Of a stretch of 64,000 bases of DNA, positions 55,101 through 62,345 are shown piece after piece; the first letter of the stretch is position 1; every line of letters starts with the position of its first letter. A model generated the notes under the pieces. The model was not told the DNA's origin. It did no database searches and saw nothing but the letters and a program-made list of their open reading frames with translations. The stretch is from J027 sp034437655. GTDB taxonomy: Bacteria; Chloroflexota; Anaerolineae; Aggregatilineales; J027. The DNA is taken from contig DAOTTU010000041.1 of the NCBI GenBank assembly GCA_034437655.1, forward strand, positions 186,001 through 250,000, written 5' to 3'. The translations under genes and the position numbers were made by a program.

Positions 55101-56221
55101 GCACTCAATGCTGCGAGGATGACCAGCGACGCGATAATTGCCTCATTGAGTACAAATTGCTCACCAGGTAGCCCATGCCCGGCGAGCATCACCCCACCGA
55201 GGATTGTGCCCAGGAATCCGAACGGCGCAGCATCGCGGACCGCTGTCGCTGTATTCCACAACCCCACGCCCAGAAACACTGCCAGCATGATACCGAGTGA
55301 TTCAATAGTAATGGCGCGGTCGGCCTCGTCCAGCAAACGCAAGTTATGCAGCCAGATTGCTAAGCCAGTGCCAACCCACGGCAACATGCCGTAACGCTCC
55401 CGAATGTTGCTACCATTGTCTAGTATCCGCACCACGAAATAGATAGCCAGCACCACCCAGAAACTGGTAAAGGCATCGGCTGTCCAGAAGTGGCTTTGCT
55501 GGATGGGGAAGGCCGCGAAGGTGTAAAACCCGGCCGCCAACAGGCCCGGCACACGCCCCAATAATCGCGCCCCAATGAGGAACACCAGCACAATCACGAG
55601 CGTATCAACCACTGAACTCATCGTACGGCCAACGAGGCGAATCTGAGTATAGCTGTTCCAGACGGTGGTGTCGGTCAATTCGGATTGCGTTTCGGCGAGG
55701 GCGCGGGTACTGAATAGTGGGAATTGTCCATAAACCCAGATGGTTTCGCGCACCACATTCACGTTCAGTTCAGAGCATAGCGCGTCAAAGTATCCACCCC
55801 GGCCAAGCTCTGCACGACGTTCAAAGCGTTCCTGTACTGAAAGACGGCCAAATTCCTCAGCAGAATTAACGCCGTAGCAGGTCTGAAACTGCTCTTGAAT
55901 CGACACATCCGAGCGCGCAGCGGGTCGCATCACCGGGCCAGAGCGCACGGTGCTGGCCATGTCGCTCAGGAAGCGCTCGTCTGGGTGCAGTTGGGTGTAG
56001 TCGTCCCAGTTGCGCCCCGCTGAACGCAATGCATAGCCACTGACAACCAGTATTGCCAGCAGTAGCACCGTCGCAACATCCCACCAGTTGATCGTTTGCC
56101 AGAAGGACTGGCGGTGGCGGGGGGGTTGCGGTGCAGCATCTATTTCAGGCCGAGGGCTATCGTTCCCCACCTGCACATTGTCATCGTAAGCAGTTGGCGT
56201 CTCGTTTAATGGTTCTGACAT
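49106..56221 (-). CDS. 2371-residue fusion: GT39-like transferase, external beta-rich domain and DUF2298
   Basis: One of the largest proteins in the window, with no internal stops over 7.1 kb. Residues 1-45 are cytoplasmic. A GT39/PMT-like membrane domain follows (about 50-740) with the acidic pair in LHPDERF (Asp81-Glu82). An external, beta-rich region runs about 745-1315 (for example GDVGIWIETDDG, FDPPIPIITAADSAAVTGYTL), possibly two jelly-roll-type modules. The DUF2298 unit fills about 1320-2371, with YYYWG near 1482, YFNAVLRSSIFPPIDPW near 1465, and DIEYIVVGTFERITY near the C-terminus. The 1054-residue protein is a single-domain relative. The gene is 35 bases after its upstream neighbour, so it shares its transcript. 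Function: likely two-site glycan or lipid-glycan transfer, by analogy only. Confidence 0.85.
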   Translation of the reverse strand: MSEPLNETPTAYDDNVQVGNDSPRPEIDAAPQPPRHRQSFWQTINWWDVATVLLLAILVVSGYALRSAGRNWDDYTQLHPDERFLSDMASTVRSGPVMRPAARSDVSIQEQFQTCYGVNSAEEFGRLSVQERFERRAELGRGGYFDALCSELNVNVVRETIWVYGQFPLFSTRALAETQSELTDTTVWNSYTQIRLVGRTMSSVVDTLVIVLVFLIGARLLGRVPGLLAAGFYTFAAFPIQQSHFWTADAFTSFWVVLAIYFVVRILDNGSNIRERYGMLPWVGTGLAIWLHNLRLLDEADRAITIESLGIMLAVFLGVGLWNTATAVRDAAPFGFLGTILGGVMLAGHGLPGEQFVLNEAIIASLVILAALSALWQIGYHKFVGYAGLFPWLASAFGLWVFDAFAHYGYDDTFTLIPPRIENLIAYLLFFTATGLLASGLRYGGFRNVANVLLAIGVPFFIFWGGVYFAVIGGMSLWGIVSVVGLAAFVGVSTYFGYRDEVGFGLAFGAAMAGRVNVLPLVGLIFLVLLLRALVIVDWRVFRLERNQRFTRLSAALILAGVATIIAFRFLQPHAFLGPNLITFELNAGWLDDIAEAQNLVSGNADIPPNYQWVNRTPWLYPLQNISLYGLGLPLGLAAWGAALWALVRVLRGKQDWTRLAIPVAWVAVYFGWLGQNWVTTMRYFLPIYGMLTLFAAWGLTELTTMAWRSWRAMPQQFNRRLALASAGLVMLLVVGHTVMYGIGFSNIHTTQLTRVAAARYAQEFVPGDVGIWIETDDGRERMVNLSIYNFRSQPPNIRTVPQGETVSAALSPQFSSDLSGVSLNTVQDPQRDPEIERLRISVWSDGGSSGGRMLGAQLLEIDLSADGLGAQQFVSFDPPIPIITAADSAAVTGYTLRVEVLEGGPVTFVSRVQAQLDEDAAQAAGFGHFTAFYTDRVNNEVTTTQPLVLEQPEGFDDVTYMDAGTVLDFVFEANTTGTISELVIPHISDPTNDADPETLRVTLSDQPGNMTGQVNEVSGRITGDFNTALDGHLTFGPAVTIQLDTPFAVQSGQRYTIFLEAEDMLGIAGSAVAWEGAWDDPMPYAVCPIPNDMFFSKDLPSGMCDLSSNAVNLYSGHYIGFTQQMHWPDEPDKRDLTLEVLNHTDYLFIGSNRFYDSFNRNPTRWPMSNDYYEALFNEELGFDLVEVFTSYAEFGPFTWVDQSLPHKDGLFGWQQEFEAEEAFHVYDHPAVFVFRKNSDYSPALAREVLDVSLRTAEDATNAPFWVGASDPLPVNRLTWDSATASASPNALQFSDPEEEIQQSGGTWSDLFNRGSIINQNQVIGVAVWWLLMVVVGWFTFPLLHWILPGLPDRGFAAGKLVGWLIVAWVAWAAASLRFEVWTQGWLFLILLGFFALNAALAWWRRHELLAFVQRRWKHLLFVEVLALVLYLAFIGVRLGNPDLWHDVFGGEKPMNVAYFNAVLRSSIFPPIDPWYAGGYINYYYWGYVLVGAPTKLLGMMPQFAYNLILPTLFSMTGMGAFAVSYNLVQWIRERHAERAQDDETATTTSAASNTDHKPHWREVFGPIANPYFAGIATLLLAVVLGNLGTMREFTRGLSSVGGWRGPAAYEEQLLAREIDNYRQVNGREPNPLEVEAMREDVELSNLEATEEWLNAMWDGLVSVSSGETTMAVPAHRWYWGPSRVIGELSEGRGHNAITEMPYFTFLYGDMHAHMMSMPLQLLVVLILTSEILGAGRRLRGAVPALLALLLLGATAGLLRPTNTWDWPTYMVLSLAGLTFAAWVGQGRLRGDLPPSPLFERLRSYLDVRNLSKLWPLLFVVPLGMALYMGSYLYESRTYESDLQRGEIPLFCQNLDTSRPELIPAACEEFLEPELSLVSALSWGGAGLVIVALAYMAGLVVLGNRFDRDALMQWVGRLAVFGIASVVAIWPYMNRYATAFGEVIEWELDKTPQWTYLTVHGVFIFIITSFFIWQTARWLREHTVADLRGLSLPFLTVIGFIVALIGATMVFGVFGEYRVFISALPLFGWAAVLYLLPHQSHAIRWTYILIGLALGLTMSVEVFALAGDNGRQNMVFKFYMQVWLLFSIASGVALAWLVRSLERWSPSISGVWQMSLAVLLTLALLFPITATQGRWKDRFNADVTPLTLDGMEFMKYAGYSTISTENEMAGRGENAVGFNLRGDYEMIRWLQDNVEGTPYIVEGWQTQYRWTSRISIHTGLPTVIGWDGHQSQQRNLQNFNRLIVNRVNNVKALYDTTDIQEAMNLIEFYDIEYIVVGTFERITYNDILPARPSSEIEAERTMRHGLSPGLAKFDRMVEQGLLEVAYSNHVCVSRDIFEAETCPADQISTDIVYRVVPGATDAVDNVVQASR

Positions 56222-56256
56222 AACGTGTCCAAAAATAAGCTATACAGTTGTTATGG

Positions 56257-59106
56257 TCATCGTGGTCCGGGTAGACAATTCAAGTTACACCCTGGCCCGG
56301 TCGTTTGCGCACCTAACGTTACAGACATCCAGTCCAGCCCTGGCGGCGCTTCGTAGACCAGAAAATCGGTGTCGCCAGGAATCCTGACCTCACGCAGTCG
56401 CCCATCCGGGAACGTTTGTTGTACCCATTCAATATCGTCTTCTTCGGCGGGGTGCAGATAAAACAGCAGCGGTTGGTCAGGGTTGTACGCATAGGGCGTG
56501 CCCTCGTTGCGCAATATAAACGAGAAGACGTCCTCCGCTTCAAGCAAACCATTCGGCCAGAACAAGTCGCCCGCCACGCTGCCCAGCACACGATGGTCTA
56601 ACCAGTGGGCATGATGCACATAAAATGCATTGCCAAAACTCCCGTCACTATTGGCAAATTCACGCAGTGGCGCTGAAATCTCGCTGTAGGGTTTCCATGA
56701 GCGCTGATAGCCTTGACGATAGTCCTCGAAGTAAACGTCATAATTGCGCTCACCGATGTTGATGAGCAGCAACGTGATGATACCAAGAGCAACGGCACCA
56801 TAGGCACCCGCCGGGCGTCCGATGCGCATGGCCTGTGTCGTCAGGAATGCCAGCGGCAGGGCAGCCATCATGAATACAAAGGGCGCTGTCCCACTCAAGC
56901 GCGTGTAGGAGGGGTTTTCGTTCAAGCCGGGCGCGATGGCCAGCGCACTTGGCAAGATCAGCACAATGATGCCAGCAGGTACAATAACCAGCCCAATATC
57001 CCTGAACCGAATCATCACGGCAAGCCATAACACAGCGCCAAGCATAAAGAGCCCGGCCGTACGCGCATCCAGCGCCGGGTAGCCGCTGGCGTTGGTAATC
57101 CATTGGCCGTCACCTTCGTAGGCATAGGTAAAAAGCGCGTCTTGATAGTTTTGCGCGAAGGCTTGCCACCCGGTAACATTGGCATCGGGGCCATAACGTT
57201 CGAGTGACATCGCGTCTACCATTTCAGTGATGGTTGGCCGGCAAAAGTCCAGGCGGCCTGCGTCGGTCACACACGAAAAATATTGCTCCCCAAAGATACG
57301 CCCATAAGAACGCCGCCAGAACTGGTCCGGGAACTCCTCCGAATAGCGATACATCGGCAGGTAAGCCACAATCGCAATGATTCCAGCGACAGCCAGATTA
57401 AAACCATAACGAAACACCACCTTCGGCCGCGCTTTCGAATTAAAGATGATGGCCAGCACCACCGCCACTACCACCAGTATCGGCAACATACGGTTGGCCT
57501 GATAGAAGTATGTCCCCAAACCAAGCACAACGCCCATTAGCGCAAAGTCGATACGCCGATTGTCACGCACACCTCGCACCAGAAAGTAGCTTACGATGAG
57601 GACGGTCAACGGCGTCAGCACAATGCGCAACCCCAGCCGCGAGAGCATCAAATGCCAGGAGCTAAGCGCCATCAAGATCGCCGTACCAAGCCCAACCCAC
57701 GTACCGAGGCGGTCACGTTCGGGAGTCTGGCGACCGATGATTTCTTTGGCCACCCAATAAGACAGAATGATGCTGAGCATACCTTCGATAACGGTGGCGT
57801 ATTTTAAGGCGGTGAAGTTGAAGCCAACGTCGAACCAGTCAGCAATAGCGGCCACCGTGTACATCTGAAAGGCTTCGCGCCCGCCGTTGTTCTCAAAAAA
57901 CACCGCGTACAACCCGTTATTTACGCGGGTGGCGTCGATGAGTTTTTCAATATGGTCGCTGGTCATGTCTGGAGGCACATCGTCCAGCCGATGCAGGCGG
58001 AAATAGGCCCCTATTACCACAATCACCAGCAAGAGCAGATGCACGACTCGTAGATTAACAGACGGGAATTGCCATTGGGGCCAGTCTCGCTTTGCCGCGC
58101 GATGATAAAGGTGGTTAAAGTCCACGGTGAAGATGATGAACCAGAGCGCAATTGCCCCAACCCACATCGTGAAGCCAAAGCTCGTAAAGATGACGCCAGT
58201 AATATCACCTTCAGGGTTGGTCGCAACATTGCGTGAAAAGGCAAGATACGACATCAGTACCGCCAGCGGCACCAATGACAATGACGGTGCATAGCGTTCC
58301 ACCATGCCAAAAGCCCGGCGGAACAACGACCGGCGCGGCCTATCAGTGGTCAGTGCTGGCTCAGCCTCTAGCGCGGCATCGTCAAAGAGTGGTGGTTGTT
58401 CAACATCAGCGGTCGGTGGGGTATCTTGTGCGCGTTCTTCACGGCGTGTCAAATACCAGCGATAACCAAGATACATCACCCCCATCAGTGCTGAAAGCCC
58501 AACCCAGAATAACGCCCCGCCCGTATCGCCTTCTTCACGCATCACCGGGTCAAGCGCTGCTTCACGAAGGCCGCTGGCCCCAAAGAATGCAAACAGCAAT
58601 GCCAATGCCAACACAGCAAGCTGACCAAGTTCAGCAAAACGCAGTTGCAACACAGAAGCAATAGCCGTAAGCCAGTTTATGTCAGTGGCATTCGCTAGCG
58701 CGGCGCGATTTTTTTCATGGCCTGTATAGACGCCATTTATATCAGCAGTGGCGTTCGGGTTATCCACGGTCGCCCATGTTGACGAGTCACCGGGTTCGGC
58801 GGGCTCTGTACCATTGGTCGCGCGATTAGATAACGTCACACGCCACAATTCGCGCCCAACCCGAAAGGGGCGGAACAGGAACAGCCCCAATGCCTGCGCC
58901 AGCGTCAATTCTTCAAAAACAAATGGTTGCGATGTGCCACGAGAGTTCGTAGTTGTCGAGCGCTCATCACTGGCCACGCTTTTGGATGTTGTCGTGTTAA
59001 CGTCTTGCTGCTCTCCCTGAGTAGGCGTCAAATCACCACCGTCAGTGGTCGGGGTGGTGCTGTCGGTAGGTTCAGGGGAAAAGTCTACGGTATGGTCTTC
59101 GGACAT
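56257..59106 (-). CDS. GT39/ArnT-like membrane glycosyltransferase with long cytoplasmic N-terminus
   Basis: 949 residues. A disordered, Thr/Asp-rich N-terminus (1-60) precedes two early hydrophobic segments (about 160-185 and 195-217) and a second charged loop. The GT-C core starts near 355 (RVVHLLLLVIVVIGAYFRLHRLDDVPPDM). It carries an acidic site at DMTSDHIEK (near 380) and an outer loop GLYAVFFENNGGREAFQMYTVA near 395-416. Around ten more helices follow and the C-terminal ~180 residues are external, with a beta-rich fold (GTPYAYNPDQPLLFYLHPAE). By family it uses a polyprenyl-phosphate sugar donor. Acceptor unknown. The methyltransferase stop is 13 bases upstream. Confidence 0.82.
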   Translation of the reverse strand: MSEDHTVDFSPEPTDSTTPTTDGGDLTPTQGEQQDVNTTTSKSVASDERSTTTNSRGTSQPFVFEELTLAQALGLFLFRPFRVGRELWRVTLSNRATNGTEPAEPGDSSTWATVDNPNATADINGVYTGHEKNRAALANATDINWLTAIASVLQLRFAELGQLAVLALALLFAFFGASGLREAALDPVMREEGDTGGALFWVGLSALMGVMYLGYRWYLTRREERAQDTPPTADVEQPPLFDDAALEAEPALTTDRPRRSLFRRAFGMVERYAPSLSLVPLAVLMSYLAFSRNVATNPEGDITGVIFTSFGFTMWVGAIALWFIIFTVDFNHLYHRAAKRDWPQWQFPSVNLRVVHLLLLVIVVIGAYFRLHRLDDVPPDMTSDHIEKLIDATRVNNGLYAVFFENNGGREAFQMYTVAAIADWFDVGFNFTALKYATVIEGMLSIILSYWVAKEIIGRQTPERDRLGTWVGLGTAILMALSSWHLMLSRLGLRIVLTPLTVLIVSYFLVRGVRDNRRIDFALMGVVLGLGTYFYQANRMLPILVVVAVVLAIIFNSKARPKVVFRYGFNLAVAGIIAIVAYLPMYRYSEEFPDQFWRRSYGRIFGEQYFSCVTDAGRLDFCRPTITEMVDAMSLERYGPDANVTGWQAFAQNYQDALFTYAYEGDGQWITNASGYPALDARTAGLFMLGAVLWLAVMIRFRDIGLVIVPAGIIVLILPSALAIAPGLNENPSYTRLSGTAPFVFMMAALPLAFLTTQAMRIGRPAGAYGAVALGIITLLLINIGERNYDVYFEDYRQGYQRSWKPYSEISAPLREFANSDGSFGNAFYVHHAHWLDHRVLGSVAGDLFWPNGLLEAEDVFSFILRNEGTPYAYNPDQPLLFYLHPAEEDDIEWVQQTFPDGRLREVRIPGDTDFLVYEAPPGLDWMSVTLGAQTTGPGCNLNCLPGPR

Positions 59107-59119
59107 TAAACGCCATCCA

Positions 59120-60028
59120 TTAGTTAGTTGCAGGCTTGCGGGCTTTAAGACACAAATTAACCGTGCTACGATGCAACGGCTCGTCTATTTTATTCGGCCA
59201 GTCAAATAGATTCAACACGGCTAACCCAAGATTGATCGGATTGAACAAACTCCCCCGGTTCTGCTCAAACGTCGTGCGGTCAGCGGCTTGTGCCATTCCT
59301 TTCGGGAGTGCGCCACTTTCTAGCAAGGGTTTGCCCAAGCCATACACCAGATTGTGAATAAATGGGAAGCTATAATGCGTAAAAGCGCGTTCTGCCTCAA
59401 TCTCGAACCCGGCACCGATCACCGGGCGGCGTAATTCTGGCATGGTATACAACCGCACATGGTTTGCCCAGATACCAGCAAGTGGGCCACTTCGAATTTT
59501 GGTGTTAAAGAGGGTTTCGAGCGTCTTGTTGATTGGATCCCACAGAAACGGGTAGTTGGCATTCGGTACAGTGATTGCAATCACGCCACCGGGCTTCAGC
59601 ACCCGGTAGATTTCTTGCAGCGCGGCGGTGTCATCGCCAACGTGTTCGAGGATTTCACTGAGAATGACCGCGTGAAAATAATCGTTGGGGAACGGTAGCT
59701 GGTAGATGGTGGCGTTCAGTAATTGAATCCCCGGCAAATGCCCGACGTTGGACTGGGCCTTACGGATAATTTCATGCTCAAGTTCAATGCCGACCATCTG
59801 CACGTCGCTGACATAGCGATAATAATTGAGGTAGAAGCCGCGCCCGGTGCCCGCATCCAGAATCACCGCGTCGGGTTCTGCTGGCGGCGGTACCCATTCA
59901 AAAATCGTCTGCACACGCTTCTTAAAGGCCATGTCGGCCTCATTACGAGTCATTTTGGCGATGGTTTCAGCGTCAACTGTGGTAGGTGGTGGCGAGCCGT
60001 TAGGTATTGCCATAACGTCGTTTCCCAT
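59120..60028 (-). CDS. Class I SAM-dependent methyltransferase (UbiE/Methyltransf_11 type)
   Basis: 302 residues, overlapping the end of the upstream glycosyltransferase gene by 29 bases. A start at Met6 (60013) would shorten the overlap to 14. Motif I: VILDAGTGRGFYLNYY near 54-69. Motif II acidic end: MVGIELEHEI near 75-85. Motif post-IV: YFHAVILSEILEHVGDDTAALQEIYRVLKPGGVIAITVPN near 115-154. The last 100 residues contain a membrane-proximal amphipathic part (IHNLVYGLGKPLLESG). Small-molecule or sugar-lipid methyltransferase by context. Substrate unknown. Confidence 0.83.
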   Translation of the reverse strand: MGNDVMAIPNGSPPPTTVDAETIAKMTRNEADMAFKKRVQTIFEWVPPPAEPDAVILDAGTGRGFYLNYYRYVSDVQMVGIELEHEIIRKAQSNVGHLPGIQLLNATIYQLPFPNDYFHAVILSEILEHVGDDTAALQEIYRVLKPGGVIAITVPNANYPFLWDPINKTLETLFNTKIRSGPLAGIWANHVRLYTMPELRRPVIGAGFEIEAERAFTHYSFPFIHNLVYGLGKPLLESGALPKGMAQAADRTTFEQNRGSLFNPINLGLAVLNLFDWPNKIDEPLHRSTVNLCLKARKPATN

Positions 60029-61193
60029 GTCGTGAGGTCATGACCGCGCCGCGCATGTGTTTCTCATAGCGGTCGATGGTTTCTTCAAAATTAAAGGCCA
60101 GCATCACTTCTTCACGAGATTTGATGTAGTGTGCAGGGTCATCCAGAATGCGGACAACTGCATCACCAAGCGCTGCGGAGTTGCCACGCGGCACAATCTC
60201 GCCCATTTCCGTCTCACGGACAGGAACACGCCCGCCGGGGGTATCGGTCATGACGACGGGTGTGCCACACAACATCGCTTCGACCTGCACCAGTGCAAAG
60301 CATTCCGTATCGCTGGGTAAGACCAGCACATCACACGCCGCATAAAAGTTTGCCATCGCTTGCTGGCTGGTGATCATCCCCAGAAACACAAGCTGATCAT
60401 CATATTGCTTGACCAGATACTGGTTTTGTTCCCATGTATCCTCATACGCAATGTCATATTCACCAGCGAATATCACCCGTGCGTCGGGGTAGTGCTGGTT
60501 GGTGGTTGCCAGCGCCTTGATGAGTAAATCCGGCCGTTTTTCGCGCACAAAGCGCCCGGCATAGCCAATGATGGGCCCGTCGTTGTGCTGCCATTGGGAC
60601 CGTAACTCAGCCACGCGCTCGGCATTTGGGTCTGGCATCAATATCGGTGGAAAAATAATCGACACTTTCTCGCGGAAGGGTTGCAGGTAGTAGCTGTGGT
60701 CGGCGTAGTCGTGACTATAACCGATGATGCGATGCGCCCGCCGGGCCATAAACGCATACATCTCAAATACAAAACGTTCAATAAAGCGGTTAAACATCCC
60801 CGACGGCAAGACCAAATCGCCATGATGGGTGGCGATGATACCGCGCCCCGTCATTTTTGCCAGTGCCGCAATCAAAGCGGTTTCTAGCAACGGTAGGCTC
60901 AGCCAGACGACATCATGCTGTTGCAACAAGCCCCATAGCGCCCACGGGTAGGAGGGCATCACCATCCCTCGGCTAACACGCAACGGAGCCCACAGCCGAA
61001 TAATCCGCACCCCGTTGATCGTTTCGTCGCGCGGTAGGTCGATTTTATGGCGGGCCGTTAGCACCGTGACGTTGTGTCCACGGGCCGCCAGTGCTTCGGC
61101 AACACGTTGCACATGGATTGAGTACCCAGTACGATGCGGCAAATAATATTGCAATGCAATCAAGACACGAAGTGGTTGGTCGTGAGTTTTCAA
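60000..61193 (-). CDS. GT4-family glycosyltransferase
   Basis: 397 residues. Starts with TTG at 61193, forming a TTGA overlap with the stop of the flippase-like gene (translational coupling). The GT-B fold is shown by the N-terminal LPHRTGYSIHVQRVAEALAARGHNV near 19-43 and the C-terminal IIGYAGRFVREKRPDLLIKAL near 205-225. The nucleotide-sugar segment DTECFALVQVEAMLCGTPVVMTDTPGGRVPV is near 300-330, where ECFALVQVEAM replaces the more common ESFGLVxLEAMACG. Retaining enzyme that adds a sugar from a nucleotide donor to a lipid-linked acceptor on the cytoplasmic side, by family. Precise sugar unknown. Confidence 0.85.
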   Translation of the reverse strand: MKTHDQPLRVLIALQYYLPHRTGYSIHVQRVAEALAARGHNVTVLTARHKIDLPRDETINGVRIIRLWAPLRVSRGMVMPSYPWALWGLLQQHDVVWLSLPLLETALIAALAKMTGRGIIATHHGDLVLPSGMFNRFIERFVFEMYAFMARRAHRIIGYSHDYADHSYYLQPFREKVSIIFPPILMPDPNAERVAELRSQWQHNDGPIIGYAGRFVREKRPDLLIKALATTNQHYPDARVIFAGEYDIAYEDTWEQNQYLVKQYDDQLVFLGMITSQQAMANFYAACDVLVLPSDTECFALVQVEAMLCGTPVVMTDTPGGRVPVRETEMGEIVPRGNSAALGDAVVRILDDPAHYIKSREEVMLAFNFEETIDRYEKHMRGAVMTSRHGKRRYGNT

Positions 61194-62263
61194 GACGAGG
61201 TTACACTTTCTGGTGTTACGGATTGCTGCTCGCGCGGGTGGTGGTCAGCGGTATGTTGTTCCATGACCACATCGCGTGCGCCACTGGTCACCTGTCGCAC
61301 TGAGGCTTGTTCAACCGAAAGGCCGATAATCCCAAGCAGGGCATAGAGTCCGAGTGTCAGGGCATGGAGTACGACCCCCGTTGCCACGGCCGGCGCGTTG
61401 TCTGGTGGGGACGCGCTGCTGATCATGCCACCGATCCATAAGCCACCGACGACCGCCCCTTCGAAAGGCCCGAGGTTGCCGGGCACAGCGGGCAATGCCA
61501 CTGAAAGCGTCGCCAGCACAATCAGCGAGACTGTGGCAGCGAAGGTTGGTTCCTCAAACAAGAAAAAGAGTAACACATAACCCGCCAGCAGCGAGAACGC
61601 CCAGGCCACGCCCGACCACAACAACGCGCCGACTGCCACCCGCGGCGTGCCCATCGGTTTGATGCCATCAATAAAGTGTTGCAAGCGTTCTTCAAGAGAG
61701 AAGCGCTTGAGCATCGGAAATAGTTTCAACACACGTTCTAGCACCCAAAACGCAATTACTGGACGCGCGGCAAGCACCGCCAATACAATCCCACCCAGCA
61801 AGGCAGCCCCACCGACGACGAACCCCGCTTTGGTCACTGCGGACGGTACGTCCAGCAAAATCAGCATTAGCCCCATCATACCGACCAGCGCCAGCACATC
61901 CAGCAGGCGTTCAATAACTATCGTACTCATGGTGGCAAAGGCCGGCATCGGGTTTTCGAGGCGTGTCGTCAGGTAAGCACGGGCGAAATCTCCTAGACGC
62001 AAGGGCAATATAGCACTCAAAAAATAGCCAATGTTGATGATATGAAAGCTATGCCACAAGTTGACACGCTGGTTCAGCAACACATGCCAGCGAATAGCAC
62101 GCATCAACAAACTCATCAACAACAGCACCGCCGTTGGGAGCAAATAGACATAGTTTGCACGTTCAAGCTGCCCCCCAACCGCGTCCAGGTCTGCACCGAC
62201 AAGCGCAAATATAATGCCGACACTCACCAGCGGCCCGAGCAGGATGGCGATCCATTTTTTCAT
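61190..62263 (-). CDS. Flippase-like (UPF0104/LPG_synthase_TM) membrane protein, cluster member
   Basis: 357 residues from the ATG at 62263. An in-frame start 67 codons further upstream gives a basic, low-quality N-terminus and would read through the candidate promoter, so it is not used. The family pattern is clear: LMRAIRWHVLLN near 45, GYFLSAILPLRLGDFARAYLTTR near 66-88 (polar residues in a helix), IVIERLLDVLALVG near 106, and SVALPAVPGNLGPFEGAVVGGL near 255-275. Eight or so helices. Thought in other systems to move lipid-linked sugars or act in glycan assembly. Being beside GT4 and GT-C genes fits that idea. Paralogue at 23800-24906. Confidence 0.82.
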   Translation of the reverse strand: MKKWIAILLGPLVSVGIIFALVGADLDAVGGQLERANYVYLLPTAVLLLMSLLMRAIRWHVLLNQRVNLWHSFHIINIGYFLSAILPLRLGDFARAYLTTRLENPMPAFATMSTIVIERLLDVLALVGMMGLMLILLDVPSAVTKAGFVVGGAALLGGIVLAVLAARPVIAFWVLERVLKLFPMLKRFSLEERLQHFIDGIKPMGTPRVAVGALLWSGVAWAFSLLAGYVLLFFLFEEPTFAATVSLIVLATLSVALPAVPGNLGPFEGAVVGGLWIGGMISSASPPDNAPAVATGVVLHALTLGLYALLGIIGLSVEQASVRQVTSGARDVVMEQHTADHHPREQQSVTPESVTSS

Positions 62264-62302
62264 TCTAGACCCAAATAACTTCCAAGGATTAATCGACGCG
62301 CC

Positions 62303-62330
62303 ATTATAGCGCACCCTTATGTGATGTACA
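62303..62330 (-). promoter_or_regulatory. Candidate promoter of the GT-C cluster core
   Basis: On the minus strand TGTACA (62330-62325), a 16-base spacer, then TATAAT (62308-62303), 39 bases upstream of the ATG at 62263. The -10 is perfect and lies in the GCTATAATGG context also seen at 25745-25750. The -35 matches four of six bases. It would drive the run from 62263 down to 37222. Confidence 0.5.
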
Positions 62331-62345
62331 CCCGGCAGTCTCGAA

